This document shows positions 41,901-55,330 of a stretch of DNA of 64,000 nt, piece by piece. The notes below the pieces were generated by a model that worked only from the letters and a program-made list of their open reading frames with translations, searched no databases and was not told the origin of the DNA. Position 1 is the stretch's first letter; the number at the start of each line of letters is the position of its first letter. The stretch comes from Megachile rotundata. Its lineage: Eukaryota > Arthropoda > Insecta > Hymenoptera > Megachilidae. The stretch is taken from positions 3,534,001-3,598,000 of the forward strand of contig NW_027473316.1 of the NCBI RefSeq assembly GCF_050947335.1. Reading direction: 5' to 3'. Made by a program: the position numbers and the translations under genes.

Positions 41901-44150
41901 TGATTGTGATTGTATGATTGTGATTGTATGATTGTGATTGTATGATTGTGATTGTATGATTGTGATTGTATGATTGTGATTGTATGATTGTGATTGTATG
42001 ATTGTGATTGTATGATTGTGATTGTATGATTGTGATTGTATGATTGTGATTGTATGATTGTGATTGTATGATTGTAATTGTATGATTGCGATTTTATGAT
42101 TGTGATTGTATGATTGTCATCGTATGATTGTGATTGTATGATTGCGATCGTATGATTGTGATTGTTGAACTGCGATTGTATGATTGTGATTGTATGATTG
42201 TGATTGTATGATTGTGATTGTATAATTGTGATTGTACGATTGTGATTGTAGGATTGTTTTTGTATGATTGTGGTTGTATAGTAGTAATTGTATGATTGTG
42301 ATCGTATGATTGTGATTGTATGATTGTGATTGTATGATTGCGATTGTATGATTGGGATTGTATGATTGCGATTGTATGATTGGGATTGTATGATTGTGAT
42401 GTATGATTGTGTTTAAGAGATTGTAACTGTATGATTGCGATTTTATGATTGTGATTGTATGATTGTGAACGTATGATTGTAATCGTATAATTGTGATCGT
42501 ATGATTGTGATTGTATGATTGTGATTGTATGATTGTGATTGTATGATTGTGATTGTATGATTGTGATTGTATGATTGTGATTGTATGATTGTGATTGTAT
42601 GATTGTGATTGTATGATTGTGATTGCATGATTGTGATTGTATTATTGTGATTGTATGATTGTGATTGTATGATTGTGATTGTATCATTGTGATTGTATGA
42701 TTGTGATTGTATGGTGGTGACTCTATTATTGTGATTGTATGATTGTGATTGTATGATTGTGATTGTATGATTGTGTTTGTATGATTGTGATTGTATGATT
42801 GTGATTGTATGATTGTGATTGTATGATTGTGATTGTATGATTGTGATTGTATGATTGTGATTGTATGATTGTGATTGTATGATTGTGATTGTATGATTGT
42901 GATTGTATGATTGTGATTGTATGATTGTGATTGTATGATTGTGATTGTATTATTGTGATTGTATGATTGGGATTGTATGATTGTGATTGTATGATTGTGA
43001 TTGTATGATTGTGATTGTATGATTGTGATTGTATGATTGTGATTGAATGATTGTGAGTGTATGATTGTGATTCTATGATTGTGATTGTATGATTGTTTTT
43101 GTACGATTGTGATTGTATAGTAGTAATTGTATGATTGTCATCGTATGATTGTGATTGTATGATTGCGATCGTATGATTGTGATTGTTGAACTGCGATTGT
43201 ATGATTGTGATTGTATGATTGTGATTGTATGATTGTGATTGTATAATTGTGATTGTACGATTGTGATTGTATGATTGTTTTTGTATGATTGTGGTTGTAT
43301 AGTAGTAATTGTATGATTGTGATCGTATGATTGTGATTGTATGATTGTGATTGTATGATTGCGATTGTATGATTGGGATTGTATGATTGCGATTGTATGA
43401 TTGGGATTGTATGATTGTGATGTATGATTGTGTTTAAGAGATTGTAACTGTATGATTGCGATTTTATGATTGTGATTGTATGATTGTGAACGTATGATTG
43501 TAATCGTATAATTGTGATCGTATGATTGTGATTGTATGATTGTGATTGTATGATTGTGATTGTATGATTGTGATTGTATGATTGTGATTGTATGATTGTG
43601 ATTGTATGATTGTGATTGTATGATTGTGATTGCATGATTGTGATTGTATTATTGTGATTGTATGATTGTGATTGTATGATTGTGATTGTATCATTGTGAT
43701 TGTATGATTGTGATTGTATGGTGGTGACTCTATTATTGTGATTGTATGATTGTGATTGTATGATTGTGATTGTATGATTGTGTTTGTATGATTGTGATTG
43801 TATGATTGTGATTGTATGATTGTGATTGTATGATTGTGATTGTATGATTGTGATTGTATGATTGTGATTGTATGATTGTGATTGTATGATTGTGATTGTA
43901 TGATTGTGATTGTATGATTGTGATTGTATGATTGTGATTGTATGATTGTGATTGTATTATTGTGATTGTATGATTGGGATTGTATGACTGTGATTGTATG
44001 ATTGTGATTGTATGATTGTGATTGTATGATTGTGATTGTATGATTGTGATTGAATGATTGTGAGTGTATGATTGTGATTCTATGATTGTGATTGTATGAT
44101 TGTTTTTGTACGATTGTGATTGTATAGTAGTAATTGTATGATTGTCATCG
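38930..44150 (+). repeat. Five-copy higher-order repeat of about 1.0-1.15 kb
   Basis: Five copies contain, in order, GTCATCG, GCGATCG, TTGAACTGCG, TATAATTG, GTTTTTG, TATAGTAGTAATTG, the 13-bp unit, GTGTTTAAGAG, GTGAACG, TATCATTG and TATGGTGGTGACTC. The 13-bp units start at 39218, 40225, 41372, 42393 and 43414, and TATGGTGG is at 39535, 40542, 41689, 42710 and 43717. Copies 2 and 4 share one left flank (TAATTGTATGATTGCG) and copies 3 and 5 another (GATTGAATGATTGTGAG), giving a dimeric repeat of about 2,168 bp. Copy 3 carries an internal 126-bp (9-unit) duplication (TATAATTG at 41074 and 41200) absent from copy 5. Confidence 0.94.
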
Positions 44151-45080
44151 TATGATTGTGATTGTATGATTGTGATTGTATGATTGTGATTGTATCATTG
44201 ATCTTGTATGATTACGACCGTATGATTGTAATTGCATGATTGTGATTGTATGATTTTGATTGTATGATTGTGATTGTATGATTGTGATTGTATGATTGTG
44301 ATTGTATGATTGTGATTGTATGATTGTGATTGTATGATTGTGATTGTATGATTGTGATTGTATGATTGTGATTGTATGATTGTGATTGTATGATTGTGAT
44401 TGTATGATTGTGATTGTATGATTGTGATTGCATGATTGTGATTGTATGATTGTGATTGTATGATTGTGATTGTATGATTGTGATTGTATGATTGTGATTG
44501 TATGATGATGATTGTATGATTGTGATTGTATGATTGTGATTGTATGATTGTGATTGTATGATTGTGATTGTATGATTGTGATTGTATGATTGTGATTGCA
44601 TGATTGTGATTGTATGATTGTGATTGTATGATTGTGATTGTATGACTGTGGTTGTATGATTGTGATTGTATGATTGTGATTGTATGTTTGTGATTGTATG
44701 ATTGTGATTGTATGATTGTGATTGTATGATTGTGATTGTATGATTGTGATTGTATGATTGTGATTGCATGATTGTGATTGTATGATTGTGCTTGTATGAT
44801 TGTGATTGTATGATTGTGATTGTATGATTGTGAATGTATGATTGAGATTGTATGATTGTGTGTGTATGATTGTGATTGAATGATTGTGATTGTATGATTG
44901 TGATTGTATGATTGTGATTGTATGATTGTGATTGTATGATTGTGATTGTATGGTTGTGATTGTATGATTGTTTATGTATGATTGTGATTGTATAGTAGTA
45001 ATTGTGCGATTGTCATCGTATGATTGTGATTGTATGATTGCGATCGTATGATTGTGATTGTTGAACTGCGATTGTTTGAT
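44151..45080 (+). repeat. Copy of the 37.4-38.0 kb region
   Basis: After a TCATTGATCTTG module at 44195, the sequence follows 37.4-38.03 kb at an offset of 7,051 bp, through GTGCTTG (44791), GTGTGTGTATG, GTTTATG, TATAGTAGTAATTGTGCG and TTGAACTGCG (near 45061). A private GATTGAGATTG unit is at about 44840. Confidence 0.88.
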
Positions 45081-48000
45081 TTTGATTGTATGACTGTGAT
45101 TGTATGATTGTGATTGTATGATTGTGATTGTATGATTGTGATTGTATGATTGTAATTGTATGATTGCGATTTTATGATTGTGATTGTATGATTGTGATCG
45201 TATGATTGTGATCGTATGATTGTGATCGTATGATTGTGATCGTATGATTGTGATCGTATGATTGTGATCGTATGATTGTGATTCTATGATTGTGATTCTA
45301 TGATTGTGATTGTATGATTGTGATTGTATGCTGGTGACTCTATTATTGTGATTGTATGATTGTGATTGTATGATTGTGATTGTATGATTGTGATTGTATG
45401 ATTGTGATTGTATGATTGTGATTGTATGATTGTGATTGTATGATTGTGATTGTATGATTGTGATTGTATGATTGTGATTGTATGATTGTGATTGTATGAT
45501 TGTGATTGTATGATTGTGATTGTATGATTGTGATTGTATGATTGTGATTGTATGATTGTGATTGTATGATTGTGATTGTATGATTGTGATTGTATTATTG
45601 TAATTGTATGATTGCGATTTTATGATTGTGATTGTATGATTGTCATCGTATGATTGTGATTGTATGATTGCGATCGTATGATTGTGATTGTTGAACTGCG
45701 ATTGTATGATTGTGATTGTATGATTGTGATTGTATGATTGTGATTGTATGATTGTGATTGTATGGTTGTGATCGTATGATTGTGATCGTTTGATTGTGGT
45801 TGTATAATTATGGTTCTATTATTGTGATTGTATGATTGTGATTGCATGATTGTGATTATATGATTGTGATTGTATGATTGTGATCGTATGATAGTGTTTG
45901 TTTGATTGCGATTGTATGATTGTGATTGTATGATTGTGGTTGTATGATTGTGATTGTATGACTGTGATTGTATGATTGTGATTGTATTATTGTGATTGTA
46001 TGATTGTAATTGTATGATTGCGATTTTATGATTGTGATTGTATGATTGTGATCGTATGATTGTGATCGTATGATTGTGATCGTATGATTGTGATCGTATG
46101 ATTGTGATTCTATGATTGTGATTCTATGATTGTGATTGTATGATTGTGATTGTATGCTGGTGACTCTATTATTGTGATTGTATGATTGTGATTGTATGAT
46201 TGTGTTTGTATGATTGTGATTGTATGATTGTGATTGTATGATTGTGATTGTATGATTGTGATTGTATGATTGTGATTGTATGATTGTGATTGTATGATTG
46301 TGATTGTATGATTGTGATTGTATGATTGTGATTGTATGATTGTGATTGTATGATTGTGATTGTATGATTGTGATTGTATGATTGTGATTGTATGATTGTG
46401 ATTGTATGATTGTGATTGTATGATTCTGATTGTATGATTGTGATTGTATGATTGTGATTGTATGATTGTGATTGTATGATTGTGATTGTATGATTGTGAT
46501 TGTATGATTGTGATTGTATGATTGTGATTGTATGATTGTGATTGTATGATGATGATTGTATGATTGTGTTTGTATGATTGTGATTGTATGATTGTGATTG
46601 TATGATTGTGATTGTATGATTGTGATTGTATGATTGTGATTGCATGATTGCGATTGTATGATTGTGATTGTATGATTGTGATTGTATGATTGTGATTGTA
46701 TCATTGTGATTGTATGATTGTGATTGTATGATTGTGAATGTATGATTGTGATTGTATGATTGTGATTGTATGATTGTGATTGTATGATTGTGATTGTATG
46801 ATTGTGATTGTATGATTGTGATTGTATGATCGTGATTGTATGATTGTGATTGTATGGTTGTGATCGTATGATTGTGATCGTTTGATTGTGGTTGTATAAT
46901 TATGGTTCTATTATTGTGATTGTATGATTGTGATTGCATGATTGTAATTGTATGATTGTGATTGTATGATTGTGATCGTATGATAGTGTTTGTTTGATTG
47001 CGATTGTATGATTGTGATTGTATGATTGTGATTGTATGATTGTGATTGTATGATTGTGATTGTATGATTGTGATTGTATGATTGTGATTGTATGGTTGTG
47101 ATCGTATGATTGTGATCGTTTGATTGTGGTTGTATAATTATGGTTCTATTATTGTGATTGTATGATTGTGATTGTATGATTGTGATTGTATGATTGTGAT
47201 TGTATGATTGTGATTGTATGATTGTGATTGTATGATTGTGATTGCATGATTGTGATTGTATGATTGTGATTGTATGATTGTGATCGTATGATAGTGTTTG
47301 TTTGATTGCGATTGTATGATTGTGATTGTATGATTGTGATTGTATGATTGTGATTGTATGATTGTGATTGTATGACTGTGATTGTATGATTGTGATTGTA
47401 TGACTGTGATTGTATGATTGTAATTGTATGATTGCGATTTTATGATTGTGATTGTATGATTGTGATTGTATGATTGTGATTGTATGATTGTGATTGTATG
47501 ATTGTGATTGTATGGTTGTGATCGTATGATTGTGATCGTTTGATTGTGGTTGTATAATTATGGTTCTATTATTGTGATTGTATGATTGTGATTGCATGAT
47601 TGTGATTGCATGATTGTGATTGTATTATTGTGATTGTATGATTGTGATTGTATGATTGTGATTGTATGACTGTGATTGTATGATTGTGATTGTATGACTG
47701 TGATTGTATGATTGTAATTGTATGATTGCGATTTTATGATTGTGATTGTATGATTGTGATCGTATGATTGTGATCGTATGATTGTGATCGTATGATTGTG
47801 ATCGTATGATTGTGATCGTATGATTGTGATTCTATGATTGTGATTGTATGATTGTGATTGTATGCTGGTGACTCTATTATTGTGATTGTATGATTGTGAA
47901 TGTATGATTGTGATTGTATGATTGTGATTGTATGATTGTGATTGTATCATTGTGATTGTATCATTGTGATTGTATGATTGTGATTGTATGATTGTGATTC

Positions 48001-48620
48001 TATGATTGTGATTGTATGATTGTGATTGTATGATTGTGATTGTATGATTGTGATTGTATGGTTGTGATCGTATGATTGTGATCGTTTGATTGTGGTTGTA
48101 TAATTATGGTTCTATTATTGTGATTGTATGATTGTGATTGTATGATTGTGATTGTATGATTGTGATTGTATGATTGTGATTGTATGATTGTGATTGTATG
48201 ATTGTGATTGCATGATTGTGATTGTATGATTGTGATTGTATGATTGTGATCGTATGATAGTGTTTGTTTGATTGCGATTGTATGATTGTGATTGTATGAT
48301 TGTGATTGTATGATTGTGATTGTATGATTGTGATTGTATGACTGTGATTGTATGATTGTGATTGTATGACTGTGATTGTATGATTGTAATTGTATGATTG
48401 CGATTTTATGATTGTGATTGTATGATTGTGATCGTATGATTGTGATCGTATGATTGTGATCGTATGATTGTGATCGTATGATTGTGATCGTATGATTGTG
48501 ATTCTATGATTGTGATTGTATGATTGTGATTGTATGCTGGTGACTCTATTATTGTGATTGTATGATTGTGATTGTATGATTGTGATTGTATGATTGTGAT
48601 TGTATGATTGTGATTGTATG
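45081..48620 (+). repeat. Module mosaic with four CTGGTGACT modules
   Basis: CTGGTGACTC modules lie at 45327, 46153, 47861 and 48533; the last two are 672 bp apart (48 units), as part of a local duplication that also repeats TAATTATGGTTC (47562 and 48108, 39 units). The GATCG run before 45327 has six units. About 45,341-45,590 is a pure consensus run. TAATTATGGTTC modules also occur near 45810, 46900 and 47142. No gene is visible. Confidence 0.85.
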
Positions 48621-51150
48621 ATTGTGATTGAATGATTGTGAGTGTATGATTGTGATTCTATGATTGTGATTGTACGATTGTTTTTGTACGATTGTGATTG
48701 TATAGTAGTAATTGTATGGTTGTCATCGTATGATTGTGATTGTATGATTGTGATTGTATGATTGTGATTGTATCATTGATCTTGTATGATTACGACCGTA
48801 TGATTGTAATTGCATGATTGTGATTGTATGATTTTGATTGTATGATTTTGATTGTATGATTGTGATCGTATGATTGTGATTGTTTGATTTTGATTGTATG
48901 ACTGTGATTGTATGATTGTGATTGTATGATTGTGATTGTATTATTGTGATTGTATGATTGCGATTTTATGATTGTGATTGTATGATTGTGATCGTATGAT
49001 TGTGATCGTATGATTGTGATCGTATGATTGTGATCGTATGATTGTGATCGTATGATTGTGATTCTATGATTGTGATTCTATGATTGTGATTGTATGATTG
49101 TGTTTAAGAGATTGTAACTGTATGATTGCGATTTTATGATTGTGAATGTATGATTGTGAACGTATGATTGTAATCGTATAATTGTGATCATATGATTGTG
49201 ATTGTATGATTGTGATTGTATGATTGTGATTGTATGATTGTGATTGTATGATTGTGATTGTATGATTGTGATTGTATGATTGTGATTGCATGATTGTGAT
49301 TGTATTATTGTGATTGTATGATTGTGATTGTATGATTGTGATTGTATCATTGTGATTTTATGATTGTGAATGTATGATTGTGATTGTATGATTGTGATTG
49401 TAGGCTGGTGACTCTATTATTGTGATTGTATGATTGTGATTGTATGATTGTGCTTGTATGATTGTGATTGTATGATTGTGATTGTATGATTGTGATTGTA
49501 TGATTGTGATTGTATGATTGTGATTGTATGATTGTGATTGTATGATTGTGATTGTATGATTGTGATTGTATGATTGTGATTGTATGATTGTGATTGTATG
49601 ATTGTGATTGTATGATTGTGATTGTATGATTATGATTGTATGATTGTGATTGTATGATTGTGATTGTATGATTGTGATTGTATGATGATGATTGTATGAT
49701 TGTGATTGTATGATTGTGATTGTATGATTGTGATTTTATGATTGTGATTGTATGATTGTGATTGTATGATTGTGATTGTATGACTGTGATTGTATGATTG
49801 TGATTGTATGATTGTGATTGTATGATTGTAATTGTATGATTGCGATTTTATGATTGTGATTGTATGATTGTGATCGTACGATTGTGATCGTATGATTGTG
49901 ATCGTATGATTGTGATCGTATGATTGTGATCGTATGATTGTGATCGTATGATTGTGATTCTATGATTGTGATTCTATGATTGTGATTGTATGATTGTGTT
50001 TAAGAGATTGTAACTGTATGATTGCGATTTTATGATTGTGAATGTATGATTGTGAACGTATGATTGTAATCGTATAATTGTGATCATATGATTGTGATTG
50101 TATGATTGTGATTGTATGATTGTGATTGTATGATTGTGATTGTATGATTGTGATTGTATGATTGTGATTGTATGATTGTGATTGCATGATTGTGATTGTA
50201 TTATTGTGATTGTATGATTGTGATTGTATGATTGTGATTGTATGATTGTGATTGTATGATTGTGATTGTATGATTGTGATTATATGATTGTGATTGTATG
50301 ATTATGATTGTATGATTGTGATTGTATGATTGTGATTGTATGATGATGATTGTATGATTGTGATTGTATGATTGTGATTGTATGATTGTGATTTTATGAT
50401 TGTGATTGTATGATTGTGATTGTATGATTGTGATTGTATGACTGTGATTGTATGATTGTGATTGTATGATTGTGATTGTATGATTGTGATTGTATCATTG
50501 TGATTTTATGATTGTGAATGTATGATTGTGATTGTATGATTGTGATTGTATGCTGGTGACTCTATTATTGTGATTGTATGATTGTGATTGTATGATTGTG
50601 CTTGTATGATTGTGATTGTATGATTGTGATTGTATGATTGTGATTGTATGATTGTGATTGTATGATTGTGATTGTATGATTGTGATTGTATGATTGTGAT
50701 TGTATGATTGTGATTGTATGATTGTGATTGTATGATTGTGATTGTATGATTGTGATTGTATGATTGTGATTGTATGATTATGATTGTATGATTGTGATTG
50801 TATGATTGTGATTGTATGATTGTGATTGTATGATGATGATTGTATGATTGTGATTGTATGATTGTGATTGTATGATTGTGATTTTATGATTGTGATTGTA
50901 TGATTGTGATTGTATGATTGTGATTGTATGACTGTGATTGTATGATTGTGATTGTATGATTGTGATTGTATGATTGTAATTGTATGATTGCGATTTTATG
51001 ATTGTGATTGTATGATTGTGATCGTACGATTGTGATCGTACGATTGTGATCGTATGATTGTGATCGTATGATTGTGATCGTATGATTGTGATTCTATGAT
51101 TGTGATTCTATGATTGTGATTGTATGATTGTGATTGTATGCTGGTGACTC
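48620..51150 (+). repeat. Module mosaic with a local duplication
   Basis: A TCATTGATCTTG module at 48773 is followed by GTGTTTAAGAG modules near 49100 and 50000, 896 bp apart (64 units). Neither has a 13-bp unit; both follow a full-length unit. The GTGCTTG / TATGATTATG / TATGATGATG series starts after TAGGCTGGTGACTC (49401) and recurs after TATGCTGGTGACTC (50549), offset 1,148 bp (82 units). Confidence 0.88.
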
Positions 51151-52480
51151 TATTATTGTGATTGTATGATTGTGATTGTATGATTGTGATTGTATGATTG
51201 TGATTGTATGATTGGGATTGTATGATTGTGATTGTATGATTGTGATTGTATGATTGTGATTGTATGATTGTGATTGTATGATTGTGATTGTATGATTGTG
51301 ATTGAATGATTGTGAGTGTATGATTGTGATTCTATGATTGTGATTGTACGATTGTTTTTGTACGATTGTGATTGTATAGTAGTAATTGTATGATTGTCAT
51401 CGTATGATTGTGATTGTATGATTGTGATTGTATGATTGTGATTGTATCATTGATCTTGTATGATTACGACCGTATGATTGTAATTGCATGATTGTGATTG
51501 TAAGATTTTGATTGTATGATTTTGATTGTATGATTGTGATCGTATGATTGTGATTGTTTGATTTTGATTGTATGACTGTGATTGTATGATTGTGATTGTA
51601 TGATTGTGATTGTATTATTGTGATTGTATGATTGCAATTTTATGATTGTGATTGTATGATTGTGATCGTATGATTGTGATCGTATGATTGTGATCGTATG
51701 ATTGTGATCGTATGATTGTGATCGTATGATTGTGATTCTATGATTGTGATTCTATGATTGTGATTGTATGATTGTGATTGTATGCTGGTGACTCTATTAT
51801 TGTGATTGTATGATTGTGATTGTATGATTGTGATTGTATGATTGTCATTGTATGATTGTGATTGTATGATTGTGATTGTATGATTGTGATTGTATGATTG
51901 TGATTGTATGATTGTTTATGTATGATTGTGATTGTATAGTAGTAATTGTGCGATTGTCATCGTATGATTGTGATTGTATGATTGCGATCGTATGATTGTG
52001 ATTGTTGAACTGCGATTGTATGATTGTGATTGTATGATTGTGATTGTATGATTGTGATTGTATGATTGTGATTGTGTGATTGTGATTGTACGATTGTGAT
52101 TGTATGATTGTTTTTGTATGATTGTGGTTGTATAGTAGTAATTGTATGATTGTGATCGTATGATTGTGATTGTATGATTGTGATTGTATGATTGCGATTG
52201 TATGATTGGGATTGTATGATTGCGATTGTATGTTTGGGATTGTATGATTGTGATGTATGATTGTGTTTAAGAGATTGTAACTGTATGATTGCGATTTTAT
52301 GATTGTGATTGTATGATTGTGAACGTATGATTGTAATCGTATAATTGTGATCATATGATTGTGATTGTATGATTGTGATTGTATGATTGTGATTGTATGA
52401 TTGTGATTGTATGATTGTGATTGTATGATTGTGATTGTATGATTGTGATTGTATGATTGTGATTGTATGATTGTGATTGC
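51150..52480 (+). repeat. Last 13-bp-unit copy in the window and flanks
   Basis: CTGGTGACTC modules at 51137 and 51781 and TCATTGATCTTG at 51447 precede a TATAGTAGTAATTGTGCG / TTGAACTGCG / GTTTTTG series resembling the five-copy repeat at 39-44 kb. The 13-bp unit is at 52246-52258, followed by GTGTTTAAGAG. A private TATGTTTGGGATTG unit is just before it. Confidence 0.9.
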
Positions 52481-53480
52481 ATGATTGTGATTGTATGATT
52501 GTGATTGTATGATTGTGATTGTATGATTGTGATTGTATGACTGTGATTGTATGATTGTGATTGTATGATTGTGATTGTATGATTGTAATTGTATGATTGC
52601 GATTTTATGATTGTGATTGTATGATTGTGATCGTACGATTGTGATCGTATGATTGTGATCGTATGATTGTGATCGTATGATTGTGATCGTATGATTGTGA
52701 TTCTATGATTGTGATTCTATGATTGTGATTGTATGATTGTGATTGTATGATTGTGATTGTATGCTGGTGACTCTATTATTGTGATTGTATGATTGTGATT
52801 GTATGATTGTGTTTGTATGATTGTGATTGTATGATTGTGATTGTATGATTGTGATTGTATGATTGTGATTGTATGATTGTGATTGTATGATTGTGATTGT
52901 ATGATTGTGATTGTATGATTGTGATTGTATGATTGTGATTGTATGATTGTGATTGTATGATTGTGATTGTATGATTGTGATTGTATGATTGTGATTGTAT
53001 GATTGTGATTGTATGATTGTGATTGTATGATTGTGATTGTATGATTGTGATTGTATGATTGTGATTGTATGATTGTGATTGTATGATTGTGATTGTATGA
53101 TTGTGATTGTATGATTGTGATTGTATGCTTGTGATTGTATGATGATGATTGTATGATTGTAATTGTATGATTGTGATTGTATGATTGTGATTGTATGATT
53201 GTGATTGTATGATTGTGATTGCATGATTGTGATTGTATGATTGTGATTGTATGATTGTGATTGTATGATTGTGATTGTATCATTGTGATTGTATGATTGT
53301 GATTGTATGATTGTGAATGTATGATTGTGATTGTATGATTGTGATTGTATGATTGTGATTGTATGATTGTGATTGTATGATTGTGATTGTATGATTGTGT
53401 TTGTATGATTGTGATTGTATGATTGTGATTGTATGGTTGTGATCGTATGATTGTGATCGTTTGATTGTGGTTGTATAATT
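52480..53480 (+). repeat. CTGGTGACT module and the longest pure consensus run
   Basis: A GATCG run with one GTACG unit leads to CTGGTGACTC at 52760. About 52,816-53,126 is a run of roughly 22 consecutive consensus units, the longest I noticed. TATGATGATG and TATCATTG follow, then TAATTATTGTTC near 53475, a private change from TAATTATGGTTC. Confidence 0.88.
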
Positions 53481-55330
53481 ATTGTTCTATTATTGTGATT
53501 GTATGATTGTGATTGCATGATTGTGATTGTATGTTTGTGATTGTATGATTGTGATCGTATGATAGTGTTTGTTTGATTGCGATTGTATGATGGTGATTGT
53601 ATGATTGTGATTGTATGATTGTGATTGTATGATTGTGATTGTATGATTGTGATTGTATGATTGTGATTGTATGATTGTGATCGTATGATTGTGTTTGTTT
53701 GATTGCGATTGTATGATTGTGATTGTATGATTGTGATTGTATGATTGTGATTGTATGATTGTGATTGTATGATTGTGATTGTATGATTGTGATTGTATGA
53801 TTGTTATTGTATGATTGTGATTGTATGATTGTGATTGTATGATTGTGATTGTATGATTGCGATTGTATGATTTTGATTGTATGATTGTGATTGTATGATT
53901 GTGATTGTATGATTGTGATTGTACGATTGTGATTGTATGATTGTGATTGTATGACTTTGAATGTATGATTGCTATAGTATAATTGTGATTGTATGATTGT
54001 GTTTGTATGATTGTATTTGGGTGATTTTAATTGTATGATTGCGATTGTATGATTGTGATTGTATGATTGTGATTGTATCATTGTGATTGTATGATTGTGA
54101 TTGTATGATTTCGATTGTATGATTGTTATAGTATGATTGTGATTGTATGATTGTGTTTGTATGATTGTATTTGGGTGATTTATATTGTATGATTGCGATT
54201 GTATGATTGCGGTCGTATGATTGTGATTCTTCGACTGCGATTGTATGATTGTGATTGTGTGATTGTGATTGTATGATTGTGATTGTATGATTGTGATTGT
54301 ACGATTGTGATTGTATGCTGGTGACTGTATTATTATGATTGTATGATTGTGAGTGTATGATAGCGATTCTATGATTGTGATTGTATGATTGTGATTGTAT
54401 GATTGTGATGGTATGATTGTGGTTGTATGATTGTGATTGTATGATTGTGATTGCATGATTGTGATTGTATTATTGTGATTGTATGATTGTGAATGTATGA
54501 TTGTGATTGTATGATTGTTTCTGTATAGTAGTAATTGTATGATTGTGATTGTATGATTGTGATTGTATGATTGTGATGGTATGATTGTGATTGTATGATT
54601 GTGATTGTATGATTGTGATTGTATGATTGTGATCGTATGATTGTGATTCTATGATTGTGATTCTATGATTGTGATTGTATTATTGTGATTGTATGATTGT
54701 GATTGTATGATTGTGGTTGTATGATTGTGATTGTATGATTGTGATTGTATGATTGTGATTGTATGATTGTGATTGTGTGATTATGATTTCATGATTGTGA
54801 TTGTATGATTGTGATTGCATGATTGTGATTGTATGATTGTGAATGTATGATTGTGATTGTATGATTGTTTCTGTATAGTAGTAATTGTATGATTGTGATT
54901 GTATGATTGTGATTGTATGATTGTGATTGTATGATTGGGATTGTCTGATTGTGATTGTATGATTGTGATTGTATGATTGTGATTGTATGATTGTGATTGT
55001 ATGATTGTGATTGTATGATTGTGATTGTATGATTGTGATTGTATGATTGTGATTGTATGATTGTGATTGTATGATTGTGATTGTATGATTGTGTTTGTAT
55101 GATTGTGATTGTATGATTGTGATTGTATGGTTGTGATCGTATGATTGTGATCGTTTGATTGTGGTTGTATAATTATGGTTCTATTATTGTGATTGTATGA
55201 TTGTGATTGCATGATTGTGATTGTATGTTTGTGATTGTATGATTGTGATCGTATGATAGTGTTTGTTTGATTGCGATTGTATGATGGTGATTGTATGATT
55301 GTGATTGTATGATTGTGATTGTATGATTGC
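53480..55330 (+). repeat. Copy of block D and flanking units
   Basis: GACTTTGAATG at 53953, TATTTGGGTGATTTTAATTG, TATTTGGGTGATTTATATTG, ATTCTTCGACTGCG and CTGGTGACTG (54314) follow the order seen at 12.3-12.7 kb. A TTTCGATTG variant near 54108 is shared with 59283. Two GTTTCTGTATAGTAGTAATTG modules (near 54518 and 54868) close the block. Confidence 0.88.
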
